Shown here: piece by piece, positions 33,282-44,090 of the stretch | How the letters are laid out: each line of letters begins with the position of its first letter | How positions within the stretch are numbered: the stretch's first letter is position 1 | NCBI GenBank assembly: GCA_014529385.2 | Contig: CM043963.1 | Location: 103,090,912 to 103,146,911, forward strand | Source: Adiantum capillus-veneris | Lineage: Eukaryota; Streptophyta; Polypodiopsida; Polypodiales; Pteridaceae | Length of the DNA: 56,000 nt | Direction of reading: 5' to 3' | Position numbers and translations under genes: made by a program | Notes under the pieces: generated by a model | Databases searched by the model: none | The model's input: the letters and a program-made list of their open reading frames with translations, nothing else | What the model was told of the DNA's origin: nothing

Positions 33282-34713
33282 TGTATCTATAATGGAAATG
33301 CCCTATGACCTTTGAGAATAGCCAAATTAAGAGAATTAGAGTGAGCATTTTTGTGAGATTATTTTGAGAACATAGAGGGTGAACTTAATTGATGGTAGAA
33401 ACATGAACATAGAACTTAATTAACTTGGCATGAACAATACTTTTGCAAGAGAAAGAGTATTAGAGAACATAATAATAGTTGAGGACCAAATTTACTTGGA
33501 GCTAGTCCCCCCTCCAAAATGCGTTTGTATTATAGATTCTCCCATCAAGAGAGACTTGGTACAATACAATCTTTGTGTTCCTTGTTGTGACCTTGGTGAT
33601 GCTATGAAGATGGAAAGCTTCATGCATCACGAGCATAACATAAACATTGGAAAAAGCATTAACTATCCTAAGCCTCAGTCCCAAAGCTTCAAACACCTTC
33701 GAAGGTGGAGAGAGATAGCGGGGGATGAGGGTAGGAAAGAGGAAGAAGAGTCATTCATAGGAGAAAGAAATAGTTTTCCACTTATCATCACTCTTCTTGC
33801 TTAGCATAGCATAATAGCATACTAATGAAGATGAAGAAGATGGCAAGATTAAGCATTGAAGCATGGCTCATGGTTGGATTTTCATTCCATAGTCAAGATT
33901 GTTGGTGTAGGCTCTCAACTTCTCAACAAGCTTGGAGAAAAAGATGGAGCTCTTGCACTTTTCACTCCACACAATGAGAGAATGTGTGTCTGTGTGTGGG
34001 AGAGTATACCCCCTCTCAAGCTTGGTCCACCTCTCTCTCTCTCTCTTATTATTTAATTATATCATTTGGACATGTGTCTTTTATGCTTCTTAAGTCATTT
34101 GGTTTGAATTGAACACTTCAAGAACTTAGTCAATTAAGCATGGAAACCGTTTATGTCTCTTGAGAGTTTATCTTTGAATTGGACACTTTAAGAACCTTAG
34201 TCATTTAAGTATGAGAATCACCTCAAGCTTGGGCAAGGTTCCTACAAACACTTTAAGCACTATAGTTAGCAATACGACAAGCACTTCATGCTTGGGTAGG
34301 ATTCTCACCTCAAGGTCAGCCCTAGCTTGCCTAAGGTCAAAGGAATTTTTAACACTAACTTTTGGAGGTCTTTAATGAAGCTAACCCTATGGTCTTTTAA
34401 GCTCCATTAGATGCACATTGCATTTTGATAGACTACCTCCTTTTGGACCCCTATTGAGATGTAACCATCTCTCCTCTTGGTCCCTTGCTGAGGTAAGTCT
34501 AGAAGCACTTACTGCACATTGCTCTTTGGTACACCGTCTCCTTTTGTACCCCTGTTGAGATGCAATGATTCCTCCTTCTCGTCCCCTATTGAGATAGGTC
34601 TAGAAGCACATATCTATGTCCTAGCTCTTGTTCCCCTTTTATCTTCCCATATTAGCTGATCAGTCTAATACGAGAAAATCATTTGGTAAAGTTAGATATT
34701 ATCTTTTATGACA
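33282..34713 (-). repeat. 3' LTR of the older gypsy relative
   Basis: Reverse-complement similarity to the young element's LTR is clear around 33470-33640, for example TCCCATCAAGAGAGAC and GGTCCCCCCTCCAAAA-like phrases. The 5' end TGTCATAAAAGATAATATC lies at 34713, next to the complement of the polypurine region AAGAGAGAGGTAA. The lower end TGTATCTATAATGG at 33282 aligns with TGTAACATTTAATGG of the young LTR complement. Confidence 0.75.
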
Positions 34714-35079
34714 TTACCTCTCTCTTTAAATCATAATTGTCCTCGACTATTAGGTAGAAGATAAAGCCTAGTCATTAGTCCATGTCTCTTAGTAGGTAGA
34801 GGATTCTTTTTTACCCTACTACATCATTCCAGAATGGATGACTAATCCATTTGGTGCTCAAGAGACTTAGCTATGGAAAGCATGTCTGCTCTTTAGTCCA
34901 TATCATACTTCCAAAGTAGAGTGACATGTTCTACTTGGTGTTTGGGAGACGTCGTCACCACAAACATGATTCTAAGCATGCATATTTCTTAAATTTTGTG
35001 CACAATAAAAGAAGAGAACGAGTCTTATAAGACAAAAACATTGTTGATTTAAAATGCATTATCATTTGCTTACTATAGT

Positions 35080-35762
35080 GTAGCATTGTAAGCACTGACA
35101 AGGTTCATATTATCCTTAATCTAGGTTCCCTGCATTCCTCTAGCATCTTTAAAAGGATAATCCTTAAACTTGATAAGATACCGTCGGATAATCTTATCGT
35201 TTCTTAATATGTTGTCTTCATGTCATAGGATGGACTCACATTGAAGTAATTCTTCTTGATCTTTGATTTTTGGAGGTTTTGCAACTATTGCTTCTTTTGG
35301 TGGTGCTCCTTTGTAAGGCTTAAGTAGACTCGCATGGTTAGAATTGTGAATGAGCCAATGGTTGGGTAACTTTAACTAATAAGCCATCTCATTGATTGGC
35401 TTAAGAATTTTTAAAAGAAAGGACCATAGTATCTTTTTGCTAGTTTAGCATAATACTCTTGGTGGCTCATGGGATTCTTGCCCGTAGTATGCTTTAGACG
35501 AGCCTTGAGAAACTTTAGCAAGACCCAATTATTTTCCTTAAAGTCTAAGGCTCTTTTGTGCTTATTAGCAGCAGCCCTTTTGCCTTTGCTTTGAGATGGA
35601 TATAACCTCTTAAATCTCTGGAAAAGATTCTTGTGAGTCTCGGCTATATTCATCAGCAAAACGAAGATATTATTATGTACTTTAAGTGGTAAGGGACTTT
35701 TGGATCTTTCCTTTTACCCCGTAAGGTGATTTTCCCATAAAAGTATGTGCAGTGTCATTGTG
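35080..35762 (-). pseudogene. Gypsy integrase C-terminus and chromodomain remnant
   Basis: The minus-strand frame 35659-35411 reads NKHKRALDFKENNWVLLKF and HTTGKNPMSHQEYYAKLAKR, closely matching residues about 1490-1535 of the young polyprotein. Decayed chromodomain-like sequence continues to about 35080. Similarity also extends outward to about 35762 (the region encoding the end of the integrase core) and then stops abruptly, which marks one edge of the foreign cargo. Several stops are present. Confidence 0.85.
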
Positions 35763-35839
35763 ACAAGGTGGTGTTCAGATACCATATTGCGAAGCAAAGC
35801 TTGTCGAATGTCTTTCCCTATAGAAGACGGAAGCTGACG

Positions 35840-36067
35840 ATGGGAGAATGGGAGGCACTGGACTCTAGGGTTGCTACTAGAGAATCAATTGACCTACAAA
35901 TACATCTCCATGACGACGCAGTGCACCACATTACAGTGAACAATGACTGGCATCTGAGTCACCTTCGTGAGTATCTTAATCTCAGATATACCTTGCCCAA
36001 TCAATATCTCTTTGTAATCAATGAAAAAGATTGTTCGCTCCAGGAAAGAGAAGAGCTTTCTGTGTGA
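35840..36067 (+). CDS. Small unassigned ORF, possibly ubiquitin-like fold
   Basis: The frame opens MGEWEALDSRVATRESIDL from 35840 and alternates hydrophobic strands with a central helix-like stretch (IDLQIHLHDDAVHHITV, HLSHLREYL, QYLFVINEKDCS). That pattern would suit a beta-grasp (ubiquitin-like) domain, but no defining residues are present, so this is a weak structural guess. It lies in the cargo of the older gypsy relative, 370 bp upstream of the larger relic at 36439, and may be an upstream exon of it. Confidence 0.35.
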   Translation: MGEWEALDSRVATRESIDLQIHLHDDAVHHITVNNDWHLSHLREYLNLRYTLPNQYLFVINEKDCSLQEREELSV

Positions 36068-36438
36068 GAACGTTCCGTTTCCACGATGTATTTTTGTAAA
36101 AGCTTGTAACTGACATGGATTTTGTCCACATTAATACATAGGTGTTTTGAATCTCGTTTCTGCGCATACTTGTTTATTCTCAACTTGTTCAAGTTTTCAA
36201 TTGAAACGTGCAATTCATTTGTTGTGCAAGACAAATGTTTCAATGTTGGTGTCTTTCAATGCTTTGTCGTGTGTGATTTTGTTTAAAATTAAAGTTTTAA
36301 GTTAATTTGACATTAATTTAAGTGATTTTTAAAAAGTGGATTTGGGTATATAAGTGACACTCTAGTTTTTAAACTTCATTTCTCACAAACAAAAATCTAG
36401 CTCTAAGCTCTCTTCGCATTTTCTTTGCGAATGAACCC

Positions 36439-37913
36439 ATGGCAGCCTCTACTGATGCACTTCTCACACAATTAGAAAAGGTAGGACTTGTAGATCGAGC
36501 ACATGAACTACTCAGTGTGTTTGGGGGACAATTGACATGCAGGCCACTGCCAACCTTCATGCAGAGGCATTCAAAAGCTTTCTTGACTACATGGCACAGC
36601 ACATGGAGGAATATGCCGTAATCTTCGAGGGATCCAACATGGCATGGTTGCCATATGCGGCTGACAAAAATGTCCAGTTTCACTTGTTGAGGTATGTTAA
36701 AGGCCTCACGGAATGGGACTTCAAGATAGAGGATGAGGTTGATCTCATGGATTTGGGCATGGGTTGCATAGGCACCCAATTTATTTCATGGGACATGGTT
36801 CGGGCATTACTTGTGCTTGAGGGCATGGACAAGGGAAAATCAAAGGAAAAGTTCAACCAAAGACCTCCTGTGACCATTGTGGAGGAATCAAATGAAGTTA
36901 TCAGAAACATAGATGAGCAGGCCCAAGCATCTATGGCACTCGTACTGTTGCAAGACCCAGTGCCACCGAGGAGGAAGATCAAATGATAGAGGGAGATGAG
37001 GTGCTGGAACAGGTCCCGGACCTCCAAATTCTCACTTTTCATCTAGTGGTGGTGGATGATCGTCAGTTTCTCTTCCTTGACAACATTGCCAAAATGTTAG
37101 GACTCAGAGAAGTTGCAATGCTTTCTATCTATGCAGGCATGAAGGATCCCAGTGGGAAGGAAGAGAAAGTCAATTTTCAAATTGATTTCGAAGACCAAGA
37201 TCTCCCAGCAATCCTCTCTTTCCTCCCCAGTGAAAACGAACAACAGTTGATGCAAACAGTAGCAAGTACACTAGTGGAAATAAAATCATGTGCCTCTTTC
37301 TACGAAAACGTACCGGAGAGCACATTTCATCCACACAAACCACTCATTGCACTTGGTAAAGATGATCAATCTAGCATTGATCTTACAAAGAAAAATCTTG
37401 AAGAGAGGGATGAAGAAACTGAGGTAAATAAACCTTAACCTGGTAGAATTTCTAGTATTCCTTACTACAAGTGTTAACATCAATTAAAATGTTTTACAGA
37501 TGGCTTATCATGTTGATAAGCTTGCAATGCATACTGGAGGTTTGTGCAACGTCTCCACGGGTAGGGATAGCTCTCTTTAGCACTACCTGAGACATCTGGG
37601 GCCATCGATTCTTAGAATTGCTCACACAGAGTTCTCCAAGAATGGTTCTGTAGAGCTGCTAAAGTGTAAGGCATTAAGTGGCATACTCGTTGAAGATTCT
37701 CTCACCTTAAATGCTCACAAATGTATATTGGTGGACCGAGAGGTAGCATTGTATGCCTTTATAGGCGTTTGCCTTTACAGGAAAACACCCAAGCTCGATC
37801 CTCTCCTACTGCGCCTTGAGCCTAGGTCAAGGGTTGACAAACCCAGAGGAAATTGTAAAATCCCTTCGTGTCAAGTCAGCCATTCACCCAATACCCAAAG
37901 ATGTAATTTGTAG
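36439..37913 (+). pseudogene. Unassigned two-exon gene relic in retrotransposon cargo
   Basis: Exon 1 starts MAASTDALLTQLEKVGLVDR and shifts phase near 36530 into HAEAFKSFLDYMAQHMEEYA and VQFHLLRYVKGLTEWDFKI. It shifts again at 36983 (ATGA overlap) into FHLVVVDDRQFLFLDNIAKM. A consensus intron follows: donor GAG/GTAAAT after 37423, acceptor TTTTACAG before 37500, joining in phase. Exon 2 reads MAYHVDKLAMHTGGLCNV, then one TAG at about 37578, then LRHLGPSILRIAHTEFSKNG and HKCILVDREVALYAF to a stop at 37913. The protein is not recognised. The intron argues for a former host-type gene taken up as genomic DNA rather than as a processed copy. Confidence 0.5.
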
Positions 37914-38025
37914 AAAAACCAATCAACCATGATGTAATATCCGAATCAATAAAGAATAAATGTTTTGCTCAATGATTTTTTTCACCATTCAATAATTGTT
38001 TTTTTATTCATATTGCTCAATAATT

Positions 38026-38460
38026 TCCATTTTTTCCCGCCGAGGCACAGACGTGCACAGAACCTCAAACATGGAGCCATCAGGCGGCTGAGGGGAACGT
38101 CTCAGAGATAATTTTGCAAAACGGTGCGACGAGGGGGGCGTATGGGGTCAAGAAGGGCATGTGACGCATCGACGATGGCGGGCGGGGTCGGATGGGGCAT
38201 AAAAAACCCCTATGCTCTACGGCACGTAGGGAGAAATCCATTGACAGAATTTCTCCCTGTGCACCGTGGCACAAAGGGGCTTTTTATGCCCCGTCCGACC
38301 CCACCCGGCGCCGTCGATGCGTCACATGCCCTTCTTGACCCCATACGCCCCCCCTGTCACTCTGTTTCGTAAAATTACCTCCGAGACACTCCCCTCGACC
38401 GCCCGATGGCTGCATGTTCGAGGTTCTAGGCATGTGTGTGCCTCAGCGGGCAAAAACGGA
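38026..38460. repeat. 435-bp GC-rich near-perfect palindrome (fold-back/MITE-like)
   Basis: The arms, about 205-210 bp each, are reverse complements with scattered mismatches around a loop of roughly 10 bp near 38240-38255. Shared phrases include CGTATGGGGTCAAGAAGGGC (left) and its complement (right), GCATGTGACGCATCGACG, and AGGGAGAAAT. The outer ends align as TCCATTTTTTCCCGC (38026) and TCCGTTTTTGCCCGC (complement, ending 38460). It is much GC-richer than its flanks. No clear target duplication is seen. A transcript would form a very long hairpin. Confidence 0.85.
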
Positions 38461-38623
38461 GCCATGATGCTGAACTTAAATTTAACATATCCAACAATTC
38501 AAATACTTACAAAAAAAAATGTACAAATTAAAATTGAACAATTGCACGAAATGGTAGAAATTCGTCATTTAATATTCCAAAAAAATATTACAAATCTCAT
38601 AAAGAGAGAGTACATGGGATAAG

Positions 38624-38941
38624 CTACATCTTATGAAGGAATCCTTCATTTCTTAAATTTAATGTTAAGGATAAATCCGTATTTTTTAAAGTTACACGCT
38701 TTGCATGCGCCATACAGGAGACACCATCTTGAAAAAGATGCACCAAAATGTCTTCGGCGGCATCCTGTAGGGCCAGTAAAGCTGCAGGTTGTATTCTTGT
38801 AACGGAGTCACTATATTCATCGATCATCTCTCTCACCACCCAAGAGAAGGCATCTTTGGGTATGATTGTCTCACTGCTCTTTTGATATTTCTTGATCTCA
38901 TGCATAGCCACTGTGCGTGGCTTCCATCTCCGCTTTTTTGT
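38624..38941 (-). pseudogene. CENH3: CENH3-like centromeric histone H3, histone-fold part
   Basis: CENH3 replaces H3 in centromeric nucleosomes. On the minus strand from 38939 the frame reads KKRRWKPRTVAMHEIKKYQK, matching the H3 alpha-N region (PGTVALREIRRYQKS). It continues SSETIIPKDAFSWVVREM, IQPAALLALQDAAED, ILVHLFQDG and AHAKRVTLKNTDLS, covering helices 1-3 without a stop. Several traits favour CENH3 over canonical H3: RRW before the alpha-N helix, a loop 1 about one residue longer between REM and ALLALQ, and AAEDILVHLFQDG. The C-terminus (LTLNLRNEGFLHKM) is divergent. The fold has no intron. The upstream tail joins only if an apparent one-base deletion in the A-run at 38934-38939 is allowed for, so it is scored as a pseudogene or as an assembly homopolymer error. 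Confidence 0.75.
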
Positions 38942-39865
38942 GTTGTTGGTGGTGGTGGAGGAACCGCCTGCCTAGCCCATTGAGGAGCATCATCTTTGCA
39001 TTTTTTCCTCCTCTTCTCTTGGGTTTGCTGCTCTTCTTGTGTCACCTTGTTCCTTTTTCTTTTGGCACATTGCTTGGCTCTCTAAGGGATTTTTTAAGGC
39101 TTTGAGCTCCCAGCCTTTGCTTGTTGGGTGGCTTGAGATCTATCTTATGCCACCTTCTTCTCTACCTCTACTCGTGCTTGTAGGTTGTCCAAATGAGCTC
39201 TCTTGGCCTCAGCTCTTTTCCTTTCTTCTTTCTCTCTCTGTCTTCTCTGCTCTTCTTGTACTCTAAGGGCTTCCTTCTCAGCTGCCTCCTTCTTTCCCCT
39301 CTCCCTTTGTCTTTTTCTACTCTTCGCCTCTTTTGCTTTAGTTACCGGGTCGCCTAGTATTACCTTGATTACTCTTTCTTTGTGGAAACTTTCACGGCAT
39401 AGTATGTGGGGCGGCCTGAGCACCAGTGGTTGTGGCAGGGGGCGATTGCAGTGGATATTCAAGCGGACCTCGATATTCCTCTTCTATTTCTCTAGTTTCT
39501 TGCGTTGCTCTATGAAGAGGTGAAATTGGTGGGGGATCTAGAAGAGATGTACGAGTGGCATGGGTTATATCGCCAACACCTTCAAATATGTGTTGCATGT
39601 TTCTTAGATCATCTGAATTTGATGGTTGGGGAGGCTCTTGGGTGTTTGGAGCAGGCTGGGTCACTGGGTTATCCACTTGTGGTTCGGGATGTGGATTTGA
39701 AGCCGTAGATTCTGCATGGGGTTCCGACTATGAATTTTTTGCGGTGTGAGTGGTTGTGGTGGTATTGTTGTACATAGTGCCAACCTGCTCATGTGAATCG
39801 TCCATGTGGTACAAGATGTGAGTGCGTGTGCGTTTGTGCTCGAGTGGATCTTCTAGAATGTGCAA
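38942..39865 (-). pseudogene. Probable N-terminal tail of the CENH3-like gene: Pro-rich and coiled-coil segments
   Basis: Immediately upstream of the histone fold, in the neighbouring phase, lies QCAKRKRNKVTQEEQQTQEK with RRKKCKDDAPQWARQAVPPP, a basic and Pro-rich tail. Upstream in the same phase, across a stretch with three stops that could be a short GT-AG intron (about 39073-39148), is a highly charged heptad segment (KRQRERGKKEAAEKEALRVQ, KRAEAKRAHLDNLQARVEVE). A third frame (39392-39805, MDDSHEQVGTMYNNTTTTTH and later NMQHIFEGVGDITHATRTSL) lies further upstream, behind a possible acceptor CATTCTAG near 39862. Plant CENH3 tails are usually far shorter, so either this is an unusual long-tailed form or unrelated sequence has become adjacent. 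Phase breaks make the whole uncertain. Confidence 0.4.
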
Positions 39866-40631
39866 ACAAGAAATAAACTTCAAGTTGTGAGTTTTGACTT
39901 ATAAAGTACTAAAAAAAAAAAAACTTAAAAAACTCAATAATACCATTGAAAATCCAAAGAAACTCCAAAATTGTCGAGATTTGTTACATGAAACCACTAA
40001 GTGGGGCGTCAACAAATCACGTGACATTACAATGTATGCGTAATATGGGAATGGTTAGAGTCAGAAATTTATTGGTTTTGCACCCAATGTCTACCATTTC
40101 GTCGCCTTGTCTCACCAACCACCATCAAAATTGATCTTTTGCACTAGAAGCATGATATGATTGCGATCGCCTCATGCTAACCACTTTCTCTATTCTGCTT
40201 TTCAAGCTTCTTTGCACTCTAGTCTTCTTCCTTTCTCTTGCCCCTAAAACTCTGTAGAACCAATTGAACATTTTGTGCAGGGCATTGTTATTTTTCCTCC
40301 CACCTCCATGCCTTGTATTTTTGAAATACACTGCTCTTGTTTGATAGTGTGAGAGCTCCATTCATTGGCTACTCCAAATTCCCAATGAGCCGAATGTGTG
40401 GAGAACAAATGAGCTATGAGCAAAAAGAATACGTTGCAAAAATATAAACCTTTAGTTCAAACATTGATGTCTTTTTACTGCAAAGACAAGGTGTTCAACC
40501 CACCATGTAATGTGTTATGTGTGTCTCCCCCCAGGCATCCACCATTTGTGTTGTGAAATTATTGATTACAAACTTTAAAGTGGATATCTCAGCAGAAGTT
40601 AGATTTTTCTTTTCAAGAAAACAAAAAAATA
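39866..40631. other. Cargo DNA with one short basic ORF, to the cargo edge
   Basis: The minus-strand frame 40361-40125 encodes a basic 78-residue peptide (FNWFYRVLGARERKKTRVQR) that could be an upstream exon of the CENH3-like gene; there is no independent support. The rest is AT-rich. At about 40632 the sequence switches abruptly to LTR similarity (CTTGTGACCTTGGTGATG), marking the second edge of the cargo. Confidence 0.35.
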
Positions 40632-41045
40632 CTTGTGACCTTGGTGATGCTATGAAGATGGAAAGCTTCATGCATCACAGACATAAGATAAACTTTGCAA
40701 AAATCATTAACTATCCCAAGCCTCAGTCCCAAGGCCTCAAACACCTTTGAAGGTGGAGAGAGCTAGCGGGGAATGAGGGTAGGGAATAGGAAGAAGAATC
40801 ATTCATCATCACTCTTCTTGCTTAGCATAGCATAATAGCGTAGCAATGAAGATGAAGAAGATAGCAAGATTAAGCATTGAAGCATGGCTCTTGGTTGGAT
40901 TTGCATTCCATAGCCAAGATTGTTGGTGTAGGCTCTCAACTTCTCAACAAGCTTGGAGAAGGAGATGGAGTTCTTACACTTTGCACTCCACACAATGATA
41001 GAATGTGTGTGTGTGGGAGAGTATACCCCCTCTCAAGCTTGGTCC

Positions 41046-41093
<48 letters not shown>

Positions 41094-41937
41094 TTATTTA
41101 ATTATATCATTTGGACATGTGTCCTCTTTTTCCTCTTTGAAGGAAATAATTTAATTATTTATTTTTATGCATCTAAATTCTCATTGGGCCCCTTTAAAGC
41201 CTATCCAGTAGGATTCAAGCACACCATGAGGGCCACATGTGGAGAATTTTGACATGTGTCTTTTATGTTTCTTAAGTCATTTGGTTTTGAATTGGACACT
41301 TGAAGCACTTAGTCAATTAAGCATGGAAACCGTTTATGCCTCTTGAGAGTTTATCTTTGCATTGAACACTTCAAGAACCTTAGTCATTTAAGCATGAGAA
41401 TCACCTCAAGCTTGGGCAAGGTTCCCACAAACACTTTAAGAACTTTAGTTAGCAAGCCAACAAGCACCCCATGCTTGGGTAGGATTCCCACCTCACGGTC
41501 ATCCCTAGCTTGCCTAAGGTCAAAGGACTTTTTAACACTAACTTTTGGAGGTCTTTAATGAAGCTAATCCTAAGGTCTTTTAAGCTCCATTAGATGCAGG
41601 TTTCTCTTTGATGGAGTAACTCCTTTTGGAACCCTATTGAGATGTAACCATCTCTCCTCTTAGTCCCTTGCTGAGGTAAATCTACAAGCACTTTTTGCAC
41701 ATTGCTCTTTGGTAGACCGTGTCCTTTTGGACCCCTATTAAGATGCAACCATTTCTCCTTTTGGTCCCCTGTTGAGATAGGTCTATAAGCACATATCTAT
41801 ATCCTAAATCTTGTTGAGATAGGTCTATAAGCACATATCTTATCCTAAATCTTGTTCCCCTTTTATCTGCCCGTATTAAATGATCAGTTTAATATGAGAA
41901 AATCATTTCGCAAAGTTAGATATTATATTTTATGACA
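40632..41937 (-). repeat. 5' LTR of the older gypsy relative, truncated
   Basis: It matches 33590-34713 along its length but lacks the last roughly 300 bp of the LTR, where primer site and Gag should follow; the cargo begins there instead. It contains a (CT)n tract at 41048-41090 and a tandem duplication of about 44 bp near 41770-41860. A segment of about 150 bp is absent from the other LTR, where the break lies at a GACATGTGTC repeat. Confidence 0.8.
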
Positions 41938-41942
41938 ATACT

Positions 41943-44090
41943 ATTTTGAGCTAACGCATGAATGTTCTGCCCAATATGATATCAAAGTTGCTGCTCTCGG
42001 CAAAATTCATTATGGCAAAGGTGTGTTCATACTCAATGCCACATGAGGATACAATGATTTGTTCTAAAATTCCTATTAATTTTTCCATGTATCCATCTAC
42101 TGATTGTAGTTTCATTCAAGTTTTCCTTAGAGCAAGCTTTCCCATTTTTCCCACATCTCCTTGGTTGTAATGGCAATTCGTGCCCCACTATCTAATATCG
42201 CAACAGTCTTTACTCCTTTGTACTCAAGTGGTAAGGTGGTGTTTCCTTCATCGCCTTCGCAGTAATCACCCACCTTATTCACTGGTACCAGCTTTGTCCG
42301 TGGTTTCTTAGGCGAGGTGTCATCCATGTTTTCATATGCAAGTTGGTAATGTGAAGGGATAATCAATCCCATCTTTTCCAAGTGGTTTTCCATTTGGCCC
42401 CATAGATGCGGTCTAACTTTTACAACTCTGAGAGAGAAAGTGTGCGTTGTCTAGGAGAAGACATCAATTCATGCAAGATCTTGGTATCCATCATTTTTGT
42501 TGTGGTTTTCCACTGAGAAGGTACCATATTAACCTCAGATTTTGTTTTGAGTTCTCTTATGAAAGATGGCAAAGTCTACAGAGAGCATGGTTTGCTCTCT
42601 TGTGATGCGGCAGACCTGGTATCCCCATATAAAGACCCCTGGGAAAAATTCATGATCCATGTTTATTTTAGGGATAGGTGCTGACTGTAAGGCGGAACTA
42701 CCATCTTTTTGGTTTCTGATCGATTCCCATAAGGATTGTGGCCATGGTTCTTCTACCTCCGAAATTGGCATTACTGCTTGTGAGCCCACCCCGTATGTGG
42801 TATTGGCTACTTCCCTTGTATCTGAAGGTGCCTCAGCTCCCAACTCTTCCTGGTCTCTGTTTACAATACCATGGCTCTCCATTTCCTACATTTTTTTGCG
42901 GATTAGCACCTCCATTTTTGGAGCATCTATAACATGTGGTTCCATAAGAGCTTGCGTTGTCTAGATGAGTTCCTTGCACATTTGCAACCTCTCCTTTTCA
43001 TACCCTCGATGAGGATACGCCAGTCATCTATGCTCTTTGGTTTGATTTGGTTTTAGCTTAGATTCATAGGACTTCAAAATTGCATCTAAGGGTTCAAAGA
43101 CTTTGTCGACCAAGACTGAACCTCTCGAGCTAGTCTTTGACTCTTTAGGTCCCTTTGCATTTTTCTTGCTTTGTTACTTGTGTTTAAGCTATTCTTTTGT
43201 TTCATTCAGTTCTGTTTCTAAAAGTTGATTTCTCTTGTATCCTTTCTGCTTTCATTTTATCCCTTTTGGCTTTCCATGATTGTTTTACAGTTCTCACCGA
43301 TTAGTGTTTTTGATTTTTGTTTGAGGTGGCAGTGTGGGTTTCTAAACAACTACATTTTTAGTAACTTCTTGAGCTTGAGCTTGATTCATCACGTTTAAAG
43401 TAATGGTGGGTTCTACCTCGGATCTTATTGATGAAGGCATCACGCCTACAACATTCATCTTTGCTTTCCCTTTGTAGTTTTGATTCTTAGCATAATGTTG
43501 GAGTAGATGGTCTCTTCCACAACCGCCACAGAATAAAAACAATTTTGTTTGTGGACCCTTTCTTGGACAACCTCATGCCCAATGGTCACCTCCACATTCA
43601 TAGCATGGACCTTCTTGTTTCATAGCCGGTGATCTAGCCAATGGTTGTTCTTGCCTGGTAAGAATGTTCTTTGAACCATACTCATGATTGGCTATGAACA
43701 TGAGAGTATTTGCATCCATGGAGTACTGGTTTTTCATGGGTTGTGGCATATGTGTTGGCTGAGTGTAGTTGACTAGTAATCTACCATCATTCAAAAGAGG
43801 TAGTTGTTGCCCTAGCACATGTTGTGGCTTTGGTTGAGTGCTACACCATGGAGTGGGGTAGTCCCCTCCACAAGTATTACATCTCCTCAAATTTGGTTGT
43901 CGTACAATTGGGTTTTGTATGTAGACGTAATTAACTCTTCTAATCACCTCCTCGACTGCTTGATCAAAGTTTTGCACAATAGGAGGTTGAACATCTTGCT
44001 TTGTTCTGAGTTCGCTCTTCGGAGATGAGGCACTAATAGTCATGTTGTTTGTATCTTTAGCCACCTCTAAAAGATCCTGAAAATTGCAAT
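41943..44090 (-). pseudogene. Old minus-strand gypsy: Gag zinc-knuckle region and protease
   Basis: The frame from about 44080 reads DLLEVAKDTNNMTIS, directly after a splice-acceptor-like TTTTCAG. It contains CNTCGGDYPTPWC and the knuckle CYECGGDHWA (a stop) GCPRKG, followed by CGGCGRDHLLQHYAKN. A Gag-protease linker follows with stops. At about 42240-42130 the protease reads VKTVAILDSGARIAITTKEM (active-site Asp-Ser-Gly). Further on come CGIEYEHTFAIMNFAES and FDIILGRTFMR, where the nested insertion starts. The remaining part resumes at 33281. Many stops show long decay. Confidence 0.75.

Larger units (their letters stand above)
33282..41937 (-). mobile_element. Older relative of the young gypsy, interior mostly replaced
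   Basis: Both ends carry LTRs of the same family as 14676-16272, in reverse orientation: TGTCATAAAAG... at 34713 and TGTCATAAAAT... at 41937. Only the last part of integrase plus the chromodomain region (35080-35762) and the 3' non-coding part (34714-35079) remain next to the 3' LTR. The rest of the interior, 35763-40631, shows no retroelement similarity and holds other genes. The insertion interrupts an old gypsy between FDIILGRTFMR and QDWGYDY. The flanks (AGTAT/AGACT on the minus strand) are at best a degraded duplication. Confidence 0.75.

Noticed and set aside
35764-35783. Primer-site-like TGGTATCTGAACACCA on the minus strand
   Set aside because: It sits at the cargo edge with no LTR end beside it, and the adjacent sequence is integrase coding. 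Probably chance similarity.
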